Shown one piece after another: positions 53,128 to 62,593 of a stretch of DNA of 64,000 nt (its first letter is position 1; every line of letters starts with the position of its first letter). This DNA comes from JAQIBY01 sp963676165 (GTDB lineage Bacteria; Bacteroidota; Bacteroidia; Bacteroidales; ML635J-15): positions 62,001-126,000 of the forward strand of contig OY781043.1 of NCBI GenBank assembly GCA_963676165.1, given 5' to 3'. Position numbers and translations under genes: made by a program. Below the pieces are notes generated by a model that saw only the letters and a list, made by a program, of their open reading frames with translations, made no database searches and was not told the DNA's origin.

Positions 53128-55536
53128 ATGAAAATACTAAGAAAACTGAAACGGAATGTATTGTGGCATATCATAAACCTGACAGGGCTATCCATCGCTT
53201 TTATCACGGCGCTTCTTGTTATCACGTTTGTTAATAAAGAACTGAGTTATGATAACTTCCACTCAAAATCGGATCGCATTTACAGAATTACAACCGAATC
53301 ATTCTCCAGCGCAGGAAGTATGCACCCTGCAAGAGTAGCCGGTGAATTATCACAGAACCTGACAGAACTGTTACCGGAAGTAGAATCCCTACTCAGGATA
53401 TTACCTTTTAAAAGAGCATTAATTGAAATAAACCAAAACAGATTTTACTCAAATCATGCTTTTTCCTGCGACAGTACTTTTTTTGACTTCTTTGACTTCA
53501 AACTAATCAGCGGAACTCCGGATGCCCTGGATCAACCATATAAAGTATTTATCAGTAAAAGCCTCGCAGAAAAATACTTTGGAAGTACAGACGTTGTCGG
53601 GAAAATAATTAAAGTAAAGCACCAGCAGGTTCCGGATGCCTTGGAATATACCGTAGCCGGTATTATGCAGGATTTCCCCGAAAACTCCCATTTTCATGCA
53701 GAAATTCTATGCTCTTTTACTGAATATGACAATAAAACAAGCTGGGCATACTCCTATATGATGCTGGGCAAAGATGTCAATGCAGAAGCACTGGAAAAAA
53801 AGATTAATGATCTGATAAGTGAAGACAGGCCTGCCGGTGCAAACAAAATGCTTGTACATCTGCAAAACATCCGGGATATCCATCTGCACAGCCACAAGGA
53901 ACGGGAAATGGAAGCAAACGGAGATATTAAATCAATATACCTTATGCTGGGAGGACTGATTGTAATTCTACTCATAGCACTGACAAATTACATTAACCTA
54001 AGCAGGGTGCAGTTTATTGCAAACATAAAAATATCTCACATTAAACGGATTAACGGAGCAGGAAGATTCAACCTGATCATGGATAACATGGCGGAATCTT
54101 TGATTTTATCCTTTTGTTCCGTTTTGCTTGGCCTGTTTCTGTCTGTTAAACTATCCGGCTTGTTTGGCCTTAATCCTGATTTTGCTCTTTGGGCTGTTTT
54201 ATCAATAGCTTTTATTCTGCTTATTATTTTATCCGGCATCATTCCACTGCTGTTTTTATGGCCAAAAATGAACGAACTATCAGCCCTGAAAGGAAAACTA
54301 TCATACAGCTTTCCCCTGTTCTTCCAGTTTTTACTGGCAATAATTGCAATCAGCATTTCTCTGAACATGTCCCTTCAGATGTCCGACCTTTACAACAAGC
54401 ACCCAAAAGCTAAAGAATCAGGGCTCCTGGTTTTACCTGCAAACCAATGGAATGCCGTACAACGATTCGGTCTCCTGAAAACAGAACTCCTGAAATCCCC
54501 TTATGTGAAAAATGTCAGTGCCGCAATGGAAGAACCCGGCGGAGATATTCTGGATGGTATCAATATTGAATTAGAAGGCCTATCTGACCAGGATTTTGCA
54601 ATTAACCTGTTCACAACAGACACCAACTTTTTCCAGTTTATGGATATTCAGCCCATTGCAGGAGAACTTTATACAGGAACAACCCCGTCTGCCGAATGGG
54701 AACAAAAGGCAATACAATTAGGAAACCTTGAAGCCATGGGACACGAGGATACGGAAATGTACAAAACACTTAAGGATGATTTTGTCGAACATACAGATCA
54801 TTTTATCCTGAATGAAAGTGCCGTAAAAATGCTTGGCTTCAAAAACCCGGAAGAAGCCATTGGAAAGCGGATCATCACCCACCACCATATGAAGTATATT
54901 TTTCCGTCCGGCATAGTGGTTGCAGTTGTCCCCGACTTCCATTATACAAACCTGCATAATGAAGAAGAGCCTTTGCTGACAATGTATCGAAAAACATTTA
55001 ACTATTGTTTCCTTATTGAATGTAAAAAAGAAATGGTAGGACCTGTGATCTCTGACCTTGAAAAATTATGGAAAGAAATAAATCCCGAATTCCCCTTAGA
55101 GTATGAATTAATCAGTGACTCATACCAAAAAATTTATTTACCGGAAATGTCACAGCTCCGGGTTATGACCGTGCTGTCATTAATATCAATTATTCTGGCA
55201 GCACTTGGTATTGTAGCAATGACCATCTTTAATCTACAACGACGCATTAAAGAAATCGGGATACGTAAAGTCAATGGAGCAAAAACCATAGAAATTGTAC
55301 GTATGCTAAATACTGAAACTTTACGATGGGTTTTAATTTCAGGAATAGTAGCAATCCCTGTTGCCATAACCATTGTAAATAAATGGCTTGAAAATTTTGC
55401 CTATAAAATTTCAATCCCCTGGTGGACTTTTGCTCTCGCTATCCTTTTTTGCCTGATCGTAAGTGCTTGTATTGTGAATCTGATCAGTATCCGTATTGCT
55501 AACCGGAACCCGGTGGAATCCTTACGGTATGAATAA
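53128..55536 (+). CDS. FtsX/MacB-type ABC permease (7th of seven)
   Basis: 802 aa, last gene of the operon. One helix (IINLTGLSIAFITALLVITF), first core (EKYFGSTDVVGKIIKVKHQQ), central helices with KISHIKRINGAGRFNLIMDN, helix near 410, and a second core carrying an insertion with several acidic and His residues (EAMGHEDTEMYKTLKDDFVE, THHHMKYIFPSG). It ends KEIGIRKVNGAKTIEIVRML, IPWWTFALAI and NRNPVESLRYE. Outside the short KEIGIRKVNGA and LENFAYK blocks it is clearly older than copies 3-6. No terminator with a T-tail follows within 100 nt. Confidence 0.92.
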   Translation: MKILRKLKRNVLWHIINLTGLSIAFITALLVITFVNKELSYDNFHSKSDRIYRITTESFSSAGSMHPARVAGELSQNLTELLPEVESLLRILPFKRALIEINQNRFYSNHAFSCDSTFFDFFDFKLISGTPDALDQPYKVFISKSLAEKYFGSTDVVGKIIKVKHQQVPDALEYTVAGIMQDFPENSHFHAEILCSFTEYDNKTSWAYSYMMLGKDVNAEALEKKINDLISEDRPAGANKMLVHLQNIRDIHLHSHKEREMEANGDIKSIYLMLGGLIVILLIALTNYINLSRVQFIANIKISHIKRINGAGRFNLIMDNMAESLILSFCSVLLGLFLSVKLSGLFGLNPDFALWAVLSIAFILLIILSGIIPLLFLWPKMNELSALKGKLSYSFPLFFQFLLAIIAISISLNMSLQMSDLYNKHPKAKESGLLVLPANQWNAVQRFGLLKTELLKSPYVKNVSAAMEEPGGDILDGINIELEGLSDQDFAINLFTTDTNFFQFMDIQPIAGELYTGTTPSAEWEQKAIQLGNLEAMGHEDTEMYKTLKDDFVEHTDHFILNESAVKMLGFKNPEEAIGKRIITHHHMKYIFPSGIVVAVVPDFHYTNLHNEEEPLLTMYRKTFNYCFLIECKKEMVGPVISDLEKLWKEINPEFPLEYELISDSYQKIYLPEMSQLRVMTVLSLISIILAALGIVAMTIFNLQRRIKEIGIRKVNGAKTIEIVRMLNTETLRWVLISGIVAIPVAITIVNKWLENFAYKISIPWWTFALAILFCLIVSACIVNLISIRIANRNPVESLRYE

Positions 55537-55643
55537 ACCTCTTGTTCTTATTAAAAAGAAAACCGGCTTTATTTTTCCAGGAAATGAAAAAATATTTCTC
55601 AAATTTCACTTTTCGTGAACAATTCTAAAACTTTAATGTTAGT

Positions 55644-55664
55644 AATTTAGAATCTATCTAAATT
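55644..55664. repeat. Inverted repeat after the permease array
   Basis: AATTTAGA, 5-nt loop, TCTAAATT: an 8-bp perfect stem, AT-rich, 108 nt after the last permease. Possible weak terminator or regulatory palindrome. Otherwise 55537-55700 shows nothing recognisable. Confidence 0.35.
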
Positions 55665-55713
55665 GGGTGTAGATACCCTCTCACCCTTTCTTGCAGTTTT
55701 CATGTGGTTTCAA

Positions 55714-55745
55714 AAGGGGCTGGTTGTTTTTAGCAGCGGCCCCTT
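55714..55745. terminator. Probable terminator hairpin between convergent operons
   Basis: AAGGGGC, 18-nt loop with a CTG/CAG inner pair, GCCCCTT. The T-run is short on the minus strand (CCCCTTTTG) and absent on the plus strand. It could end the permease operon, the sugar operon, or both. Confidence 0.5.
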
Positions 55746-55752
55746 GATTATG

Positions 55753-55780
55753 AAAAAAGGGCAAACAAATGTCTGCCCTT
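55753..55780 (-). terminator. Rho-independent terminator of the wbp-type sugar operon
   Basis: On the minus strand: AAGGGCA-g-ACA, TT, TGT-t-TGCCCTT, then a T-run. It lies 23 nt after the stop of the nucleotide sugar dehydrogenase gene. Confidence 0.88.
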
Positions 55781-55802
55781 AAGAAAAAATATCTACAATA
55801 GC

Positions 55803-57089
55803 TTATAAGCTAAAATAGGTCATGTCATTTATTTTATTTCTAAAGATTCCTTTAATGTCAACAAGAATACCTTGACCATTTGAAATAGATTTGAAGAAAT
55901 CTTCATTGTAATCCATAAACTCATTATGATTCACAGCAACAATGATTGCATCATATCCTGAACCGAGATTATCCATGTCGATGTTGTATTCTTCTTTGAC
56001 TTCTTTTGCATCCGCATGTGGATCAACAATATCGTATTTCACTTTGTAGTCATCCAATTCTTTGAGGATATCTACAACGCGTGTATTACGAATGTCTGAA
56101 ACATTTTCTTTGAATGTTAAGCCAAGTACAAGAACTTTTGCCTGAGAAAGGACAACGTTTTTAGCAAGCATCATTTTCACAGTTTGTTTTACAACATGAG
56201 CACCCATACCATCATTAATAGCACGACCTGAATTAATGATTTGTGCATGATAACCAAGTTGTTTTGCTTTGTGAAGTAGGTAATATGGATCAACACCGAT
56301 ACAATGTCCACCAACTAAACCAGGAACAAACTTCAGGAAGTTCCATTTTGTTCCGGCAGCTTCAAGTACTTCAAATGTGTTGATGTCGAGTTTGTTAAAG
56401 ATGATGGATAATTCATTCATCAAAGCAATGTTCACATCGCGCTGAGTGTTTTCAATGATTTTTGCTGCTTCAGCAACTTTAATTGAACTAGCTCTGTGAA
56501 CGCCAGCTTCAATAATCATTTCATATGTTTTTGCAATGTTTTCTGCAGATTCTGGATCGCAACCAGATGAGACTTTTGCAATTTTTGTTAAAGTATTGTC
56601 TTTGTCTCCCGGGTTGATACGCTCTGGAGAGTAACCCACTTTAAAATCATCAACAAATTTAAGTCCTGAGAACTCTTCAAGTACTGGAACACAATCTTCT
56701 TCAGTGCAACCAGGATAAACGGTTGATTCATAAACAACGTAATCTCCTTTTTTAAGCACTTTACCAACGGTTTCAGATGCTTTGATAAGAGGAGTTAGTT
56801 CTGGTAATTTGTGTTCGTTAATTGGGGTTGGAACTGCAACAATATAATAATGAGCATCTTTTAAGTCATTGATATCACTAGTAAAAAGGATGTCACGATT
56901 TTCAAAATCAGACGCTTCAAGTTCGTTGCTAGGGTCGATGCCTTTTTTCATTAACTCTACACGGTCAGATTTTATATCAAAACCGATAACAGGAACATGT
57001 TTCGCATACTCAAGTGCAATTGGTAAACCAACATAGCCTAAACCAATCACAGCAATCTTCTTTTCTTTCTTAACAATAGCGTTGTACAT
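55803..57089 (-). CDS. tviB: UDP-N-acetylhexosamine 6-dehydrogenase, TviB/WbpO/WbpA type
   Basis: 428 aa, NAD-dependent oxidation of the C6 hydroxyl of a UDP-N-acetylhexosamine to the uronic acid. Motifs are IAVIGLGYVGLPIALEYA (NAD site), VAVPTPINEHKLPELTP, YESTVYPGCTEEDCVPVLEE, VGYSPERINPGDK, IENTQRDVNIALMNEL and the catalytic Cys in GLVGGHCIGVDPYYLLHKA. I recall the closest family as the Vi-antigen TviB/WbpO group rather than UDP-glucose dehydrogenase; the exact hexosamine cannot be told by eye. With wbpB- and wbpD-like genes directly upstream it should provide the first step towards a diacetamido uronic acid nucleotide. Confidence 0.88.
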   Translation of the reverse strand: MYNAIVKKEKKIAVIGLGYVGLPIALEYAKHVPVIGFDIKSDRVELMKKGIDPSNELEASDFENRDILFTSDINDLKDAHYYIVAVPTPINEHKLPELTPLIKASETVGKVLKKGDYVVYESTVYPGCTEEDCVPVLEEFSGLKFVDDFKVGYSPERINPGDKDNTLTKIAKVSSGCDPESAENIAKTYEMIIEAGVHRASSIKVAEAAKIIENTQRDVNIALMNELSIIFNKLDINTFEVLEAAGTKWNFLKFVPGLVGGHCIGVDPYYLLHKAKQLGYHAQIINSGRAINDGMGAHVVKQTVKMMLAKNVVLSQAKVLVLGLTFKENVSDIRNTRVVDILKELDDYKVKYDIVDPHADAKEVKEEYNIDMDNLGSGYDAIIVAVNHNEFMDYNEDFFKSISNGQGILVDIKGIFRNKINDMTYFSL

Positions 57090-57148
57090 GGGCTTAATCT
57101 TTTAATTTCTGTAAAAATAGATTTTTTTTTAAAAGGACAAAATGACTT

Positions 57149-58096
57149 TTATTTACATAGAGGGTGATAATCACCTTTTAAGCCAATCGGGTTGGCATTT
57201 CTTATGTTGTAAACAACTTCTATGCTTTTTCTGGCAGCGTCTAATCCAAAACCATTTCCTTTTAAAATTTCACGATAACTTAATGTATGAAGGTCGGTAA
57301 AACCTTGTGAAAATTCAATTTCTTCTCCTTCTACTGTAATGGAGCGGTATGTACGTTGACCTTTTTCTTTGACTTCTTTTGGCAAATCATTTTCATCAAC
57401 ACTTAGTACCCATCTTACTCTTGCTTTTTCGAGTTGAAGAAAACCGGCTGCACGATGTGTGCCATGTTCATGAACAATGCTTTCTTTGACATCACCAAAA
57501 ATCCAAGTGAGCATATCGTAAAAATGCACACCTATATTGGTTGAGATGCCTCCAGATTTGTTAATATCTCCTTTCCAGCTGTAATGGTACCAATTTCCAC
57601 GACTTGTTAAATATGCCAAATCCACATCGTACATTTTATCGGCTGGTCCATTGTCAATTTTTCCTTTTAAAGCGATAATGGATGGATGTAAACGTAACTG
57701 AAGGATATTATTGATGCGTTTGCCAGTTTCTTTTTCAACCTCTTTTAATCCGTCAAGATTCCAAGGATTTAGCACAAGTGGTTTTTCACAAATTGCATGT
57801 GCTCCTTGTTTTAAAGCAAAGCGGATGTGTGAATCGTGAAGGTAATTCGGTGAACAGATACTCACATAATCAACCTTTTGATCTTGACGTCTAAGCTTGT
57901 CTAAATGTCTGTCAAAGCGTTCATATTCTTTGAAAAAATCTGCTCCTGGGAAATAGCTGTCAATGTAACCAACTGAATCGAAAGGATCGAGACATGCAAG
58001 TAGTTCATTGCCAGTTTCTTTGATGGCTTTTATGTGGCGAATTGCTATATAGCCTGCAACGCCGATGAGTCCAAAATTGATCGGTTTATTATTCAT
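57149..58096 (-). CDS. wbpB: UDP-N-acetylglucosaminuronate 3-dehydrogenase, WbpB-like
   Basis: 315 aa, Gfo/Idh/MocA-type oxidoreductase. N-terminal NAD motif GLIGVAGYIAIRHIKAI, then the WbpB hallmark LACLDPFDSVGYIDSYFPGA, the family's CEKPLVLNP, and GGISTNIGVHFYDML in the catalytic domain. It oxidises C3 of UDP-GlcNAcA to the 3-keto form that an aminotransferase (WbpE) then aminates. The wbpE partner is not next to it in this window. The gap to the wbpD-like gene upstream is 2 nt. Confidence 0.9.
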   Translation of the reverse strand: MNNKPINFGLIGVAGYIAIRHIKAIKETGNELLACLDPFDSVGYIDSYFPGADFFKEYERFDRHLDKLRRQDQKVDYVSICSPNYLHDSHIRFALKQGAHAICEKPLVLNPWNLDGLKEVEKETGKRINNILQLRLHPSIIALKGKIDNGPADKMYDVDLAYLTSRGNWYHYSWKGDINKSGGISTNIGVHFYDMLTWIFGDVKESIVHEHGTHRAAGFLQLEKARVRWVLSVDENDLPKEVKEKGQRTYRSITVEGEEIEFSQGFTDLHTLSYREILKGNGFGLDAARKSIEVVYNIRNANPIGLKGDYHPLCK

Positions 58097-58098
58097 TC

Positions 58099-58683
58099 TT
58101 ATGCTAATTTTTTGACTTCTCCGTCTGTTAATTGATAGGTTTCTTTACTCTCAGGACAAACTGCAATTCCCTTGTCGTCAAATTCCAGACGATGTCCAAA
58201 TTCACTCATCCAGCCAAGTTGTTTTGCTGGATTTCCAACCATAAGAGCATACGGTTTTACTGTTTTTGTAATCACTGCACCTGCACCAATAAAAGCAAAC
58301 TCTCCAATATCGTGTCCGCAAACTATGGTTGCATTGGCACCAATACTCGCTCCTTGTTTTACGAGTGTTTTTTCATATTGACCACGACGATTGACAGCCG
58401 AACGAGGATTTGTTACATTGGTAAATACCATAGATGGTCCTAAGAACACATCGTCTTCACAAATCACACCAGTGTAAATAGATACATTGTTTTGTACTTT
58501 GACATTATTGCCTAATACAACTCTTGGTGAGACAAGTACATTTTGACCTAAATTGCAATTTTTGCCAATTGTGCAGTCACTCATAACATGAGAGAAATGC
58601 CATATTTTTGTGCCTTCTCCAATTTGACAATTGCTGTCAACCACGGCAGTTTCGTGTGCAAAATATTTAGTTTCTGTTTCCAT
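58099..58683 (-). CDS. wbpD: UDP-3-amino-sugar uronate N-acetyltransferase, WbpD-like
   Basis: 194 aa, left-handed beta-helix acyltransferase. Hexapeptide repeats run through most of the protein (CQIGEGTKIWHFSHVMSDCT, IGKNCNLGQNVLVSPRVVLG, GASIGANATIVCGHDIGEFA), with the family loop VFTNVTNPRSAVNRR and the acetyl-CoA-site GNPAKQLGWMSEFG. It adds the 3-N-acetyl group from acetyl-CoA, as WbpD does in the di-N-acetylated mannuronate pathway. It begins 48 nt after the aspartase gene and leads the three sugar genes. Confidence 0.92.
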   Translation of the reverse strand: METETKYFAHETAVVDSNCQIGEGTKIWHFSHVMSDCTIGKNCNLGQNVLVSPRVVLGNNVKVQNNVSIYTGVICEDDVFLGPSMVFTNVTNPRSAVNRRGQYEKTLVKQGASIGANATIVCGHDIGEFAFIGAGAVITKTVKPYALMVGNPAKQLGWMSEFGHRLEFDDKGIAVCPESKETYQLTDGEVKKLA

Positions 58684-58731
58684 GTTTTATTTTTTGACAA
58701 AATTATTGGAAAATAAGGATTTAAAAAACTT

Positions 58732-60180
58732 CTAATCGTTTAATATCTCTTTTAATGTAAAGCCTAACTTTAGCAAGTTCTCAGCTTTCATCAATTCATT
58801 CATCTTTTCATGAGAAAGAAAATGTAATGTTTGATTGGCAGAAAAGATGTCGCAACGATTTTCTCTCATATATTTTGCTAATTTTCCTGCTTTCACGTAG
58901 CCAATTATAGGAACGGTTGCAGTTACAATGCTTGGACTAAAATACAGTTGTTTGCCAGATGTTTCGCTGTTTACAGACAAGTCAGCAATCAAATGTTTTA
59001 GCATACTTTGATTGGCGGCAATTAGTAAACTCAAACTTTCTAAAACTGCATCTCCAATTTGAGGTAAATATGGATTTAGATCCAAAACACCTTGACTGCT
59101 CAAACTTGAAATAAGTTGGTCATTGGCATATACCTTATGTGCAATAGAAATTACATATTCAGGAATAACAGGATTAACTTTGCCCGGCATAATGCTACTT
59201 CCTATCTGTTTCTGTGGAATGCTTATGCTTTTATCTTTGTTGATATCAGAAGCTAACAGGCGGATGTCACTACTGATTTTTTCTAAATTTACTGCATGTG
59301 CCTTTAATGTTGCATGAATTTCTACCCATGCGTCTAAATTGCTTGTTGCATCGTTGAGGTTTTCGCTTCGGGTTAATGGTAAATTTGTTAATTTTTGTAA
59401 TTCACGCACTGCCTCCATGATAATATATCGCGGAACAGTTAGGCCAGTTCCTGTTGCTGAACCTCCGAGGTTGACAAGTTTAATGCGCTCGAAACACTTT
59501 GAAACTCTCCACCAATCTCTGGAAAGTGCATCATTATAGGCGCTGAAAAGTTTTCCAAAGGAGGATGGTACAGCTTCTTGCATTTGTGTGTAAGCTGTTC
59601 TTAAACTATTACGATGCGCTTTTTCTTTGGCTTCAATTCCAAAGCGCAGCTGATTGACAACATCTTCTAGTTCATCTAATAACTGCATTACAGCGACACG
59701 CAATGCTGTTGGAACAACATCGTTGGTGGATTGATACCGATTTGCATGTTCAATAGGATGAATGCGTTGATAATTTCCTGCAGTGTCCTGAAGTAGTTGT
59801 AATGCCCGGTTTGCAATAATTTCATTGATATTCATATTGATGCTTGTACCGGCTCCACCTTGTACTGCCGGTACAATGAAATCTGTATAGTGCTTACTCT
59901 CACTAATTTCTATTGCTGCATCTGACATGGCATGAAGTACTTCATCGGCAATGAAATTCAATTGGTCATTTTCTCCATACTTCTTTTTTGCATCATGTTG
60001 AAACTTGCTAATGCACTGGTACATGCTTAATTTAACAATGCCCATTGCTTGATACCATTTGGGATGAAAGGCAGTCTGATAAGGAAAATTCTCCTTTGCT
60101 CTAAGTGACTGTATTCCGTACAAAGCTGTTTTAGGAATATCCAATTTCCCGATGAAATCCTTTTCTTGTCGCATAGGCAT
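58732..60180 (-). CDS. aspA: Aspartate ammonia-lyase (aspartase/fumarase superfamily)
   Basis: 482 aa, cytosolic enzyme converting aspartate to fumarate and ammonia. Superfamily blocks are DFIGKLDIPKTALYGIQSLR, PAVQGGAGTSINMNINEIIA, HPIEHANRYQSTNDVVPTA, RTAYTQMQEAVPSSFGKLFS, LGGSATGTGL and the signature loop GSSIMPGKVNPVIPE with the catalytic Ser. The start ATG shares one base with the stop of the response-regulator gene (TAATG); a second ATG two codons on would also work. TxxQ in TQMQEAVP follows the aspartase/fumarase pattern; aspartase is preferred from overall resemblance, and fumarase is less likely. Confidence 0.85.
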   Translation of the reverse strand: MPMRQEKDFIGKLDIPKTALYGIQSLRAKENFPYQTAFHPKWYQAMGIVKLSMYQCISKFQHDAKKKYGENDQLNFIADEVLHAMSDAAIEISESKHYTDFIVPAVQGGAGTSINMNINEIIANRALQLLQDTAGNYQRIHPIEHANRYQSTNDVVPTALRVAVMQLLDELEDVVNQLRFGIEAKEKAHRNSLRTAYTQMQEAVPSSFGKLFSAYNDALSRDWWRVSKCFERIKLVNLGGSATGTGLTVPRYIIMEAVRELQKLTNLPLTRSENLNDATSNLDAWVEIHATLKAHAVNLEKISSDIRLLASDINKDKSISIPQKQIGSSIMPGKVNPVIPEYVISIAHKVYANDQLISSLSSQGVLDLNPYLPQIGDAVLESLSLLIAANQSMLKHLIADLSVNSETSGKQLYFSPSIVTATVPIIGYVKAGKLAKYMRENRCDIFSANQTLHFLSHEKMNELMKAENLLKLGFTLKEILND

Positions 60181-61343
60181 TAAACTAGAGGACGAGCATA
60201 TGCTTCAATGTCTTTATCCGTGATTTTCTCAGGACAAAGTATTATTAAGCGCTCAATGAGGTTTCGGAATTCACGAATATTTCCTGTATAGTTGTAATCT
60301 TGCAATGCTTTGATTGCCCCGTTAGTGATTTCCTTTTTAGGAATACCATGCTCCTGACAAATAACTTCAAGAAAATGATCAGCTAACAATGGAATGTCAT
60401 CTTTTCTGTCATTCAATGATGGGACTTCAATGATGATTACGCTAAGACGATGATACAAGTCTTCACGGAAATTGTTTTTGTCAATCTCTTCTCTTAAATT
60501 TTTGTTTGTTGCAGCAAGTACTCTGACATCTACATTGATGTCTTTATCACTTCCAACACGCGAAATTTTATTTTCCTGCAATGCACGAAGAACTTTTGCT
60601 TGAGCAGATAGACTCATGTCACCAATCTCATCAAGAAAGATGGTTCCGCCATTTGCTTGTTCAAATTTGCCTTTACGTTGCTTGTGCGCTGAAGTAAAGG
60701 CTCCTTTTTCATGTCCAAAGAGTTCACTTTCAATTAATTCAGATGGAATTGCTGCACAGTTAACTTCAATAAAAGGAGCTGCTGCTCGTGTGCTTTTTTC
60801 ATGTAAATGATGTGCAACAAGCTCTTTTCCTGTTCCATTAGGTCCAGTAATCATTACTCTTGCATCGGTTGGAGCAACACGATCAATAATGGATTTGATT
60901 TTCTGCATTGGTTCAGAATCACCAATCATTTCATATCGTTTACTTACTTTCTTTTTCAGAATCTTAGTTTCAGATACAAGGCTCTTTTTATCCAATGCAT
61001 TCTTTATGGTGATTTGTAGTCGTTGTAAATCAATAGGTTTTTCGATGAAATCGTATGCTCCTTTCTTGATGCAATCGACTGCTGTATCAATGTCTCCATG
61101 TCCGGAAATCATGATGAATGGGACTTCAGGATTATGTTCCATTGCTTTAATAAGTACTTCAGTACCATCCATTTCTGGCATTTTAATGTCACATAAAACA
61201 GCGTCGTAAGTGCCTTTTAGAAAGGCATTAAAGCCTTCCTGACCATTTTCAGCCAAATCAACTTTATACTTTTCATACTCTAAAATATCCTGTAGTACAT
61301 TACGGATACTTCTTTCATCGTCAATAACCAGTATTTTACTCAT
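60180..61343 (-). CDS. NtrC-type sigma-54 activator without a DNA-binding domain
   Basis: 387 aa. Receiver: Asp8/Asp9, phospho-acceptor Asp52 (AVLCDIKMPEMDG), Lys102 (EKPIDL). AAA+ domain: GPNGTGKELVAHHL, ELFGHEKGAFTSAHKQRKGK with the GAFT loop, GGTIFLDEIGDMSLSAQAKV, YNYTGNIREFRNLIERL. The protein stops right after the AAA+ lid (DIEAYARPLV), where relatives continue for 40-60 residues into a Fis-type HTH. It may act from solution on sigma-54 polymerase or need a partner. No histidine kinase gene is adjacent; aspA overlaps it by one base. The 146-nt gap 61344-61489 shows no clear promoter box. Confidence 0.93.
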   Translation of the reverse strand: MSKILVIDDERSIRNVLQDILEYEKYKVDLAENGQEGFNAFLKGTYDAVLCDIKMPEMDGTEVLIKAMEHNPEVPFIMISGHGDIDTAVDCIKKGAYDFIEKPIDLQRLQITIKNALDKKSLVSETKILKKKVSKRYEMIGDSEPMQKIKSIIDRVAPTDARVMITGPNGTGKELVAHHLHEKSTRAAAPFIEVNCAAIPSELIESELFGHEKGAFTSAHKQRKGKFEQANGGTIFLDEIGDMSLSAQAKVLRALQENKISRVGSDKDINVDVRVLAATNKNLREEIDKNNFREDLYHRLSVIIIEVPSLNDRKDDIPLLADHFLEVICQEHGIPKKEITNGAIKALQDYNYTGNIREFRNLIERLIILCPEKITDKDIEAYARPLV

Positions 61344-61489
61344 AATATTTTTGCTTAGCTCCTGTAAAAGTAATGAAACTGCCTGATATCTGCAACATCA
61401 TATTTCAGGTGAGTATGAGATGAAAAATTCAAATCACGATTGGAGGGTAAAAAGTGATAAAATCTTGCAGCAAAAAGGTTCTTAACGTC

Positions 61490-62590
61490 CTAAGCTTTTA
61501 ATTGAGATAGAGCGTAGTAATAGGCACCAACCATTGTAGCTTCTGAGGTGTCCATTGCTGCTTTCATTATGCCAACACGAGGTTTCGGGATATACTTATA
61601 TTTTTTATCCTTTTCACCTGGCAGTGCAATCAGTGTTTCGTCTTTTTGAGCAAAACGTAGAAACTCAGATTCGTCTTCTAATTGAAACACTTCGTGGGTA
61701 CTGCGAGGGAAACGATTTCCTTCTGGTGTGATAAACTCTGAATGAATTTGTTCCATTGCTGCAGGAATGAATAAATCCCATGCATTGCTTAGACCACCTC
61801 CTATACAAACATTTGCATCGTAAAGGCTTACTAAGGTGGCTATTACTTCACCAAGGTTTTTCCCGAAAATACGGAAGCTTTCAAGTGCGGCTTGTTTTTG
61901 GTTTGTATTACCATGTTGAGCTAAATCGAAAATGGATTTTGGTGTTAATTCACTTTCAAAATTGTCTCCGCTTAATGTTTTGTATGATCGGATTATGCCA
62001 CGAATACTAATGGATTCCTCAATGTTTGAATTTGGGAATTGCGGGTTGCGCATGAGCCAGACTTCACTTGGAATGGAGTTGTCTCCTCTTAATAAATATC
62101 CTTGATTAATTACACCAAGACCAAATCCTGTACCGAGAGTTAACCCAACAAGATTTCTGTATTCTTTACTGCTTCCGGCCTGACGCAATTTTTGGTTCAA
62201 GAGTGGGAGCGATCCATTCATTGCTTCTCCATAGGCAAAAAGGTCTGCATCGTTATTGATGAATACAGGGACTTGAAATGTTTTTTCTAGCAATGGACCT
62301 AAAGCAACTCCTCCCCGATATGCTGGGAGATTTCCCAAATCGCCAATCACTCCATGTGTGAAATCTGAAGGACCGGGGAAAGCAAAACTTATAGCCGCAA
62401 CTTTAGCGTTGTGCTGTTTTTGCAATTCTGTAAACCCTTGGATAATTGTATTTAGACTTTTGTCAAGATTATCTGCATGTGATGGCTTGCGAATGCTTTC
62501 ACCAATGGTTTTGCCATGTTGTAAGGCTGAAAAAACAAAGTTTGTTCCTCCTGCATCAACACTTAAAATGAGAGGTTCTTCTTGTTTCAT
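61490..62590 (-). CDS. ROK-family sugar kinase
   Basis: 366 aa. ATP motif LSVDAGGTNFVFSAL at the start, ISFAFPGPSDF, INNDADLFAYGEAMNG with the catalytic Asp, a GLTLGTGFGLGVI phosphate loop and IGGGLSNAW. The CxCGxxGCxE zinc motif of classical ROK glucokinases is absent; the equivalent stretch reads PSEVWLMRNPQFPN, and the C-terminus is longer than usual. It probably phosphorylates a hexose or N-acetylhexosamine brought in by the MFS transporter, whose stop lies 3 nt upstream of this start. Confidence 0.88.
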   Translation of the reverse strand: MKQEEPLILSVDAGGTNFVFSALQHGKTIGESIRKPSHADNLDKSLNTIIQGFTELQKQHNAKVAAISFAFPGPSDFTHGVIGDLGNLPAYRGGVALGPLLEKTFQVPVFINNDADLFAYGEAMNGSLPLLNQKLRQAGSSKEYRNLVGLTLGTGFGLGVINQGYLLRGDNSIPSEVWLMRNPQFPNSNIEESISIRGIIRSYKTLSGDNFESELTPKSIFDLAQHGNTNQKQAALESFRIFGKNLGEVIATLVSLYDANVCIGGGLSNAWDLFIPAAMEQIHSEFITPEGNRFPRSTHEVFQLEDESEFLRFAQKDETLIALPGEKDKKYKYIPKPRVGIMKAAMDTSEATMVGAYYYALSQLKA

Positions 62591-62593
62591 TTG

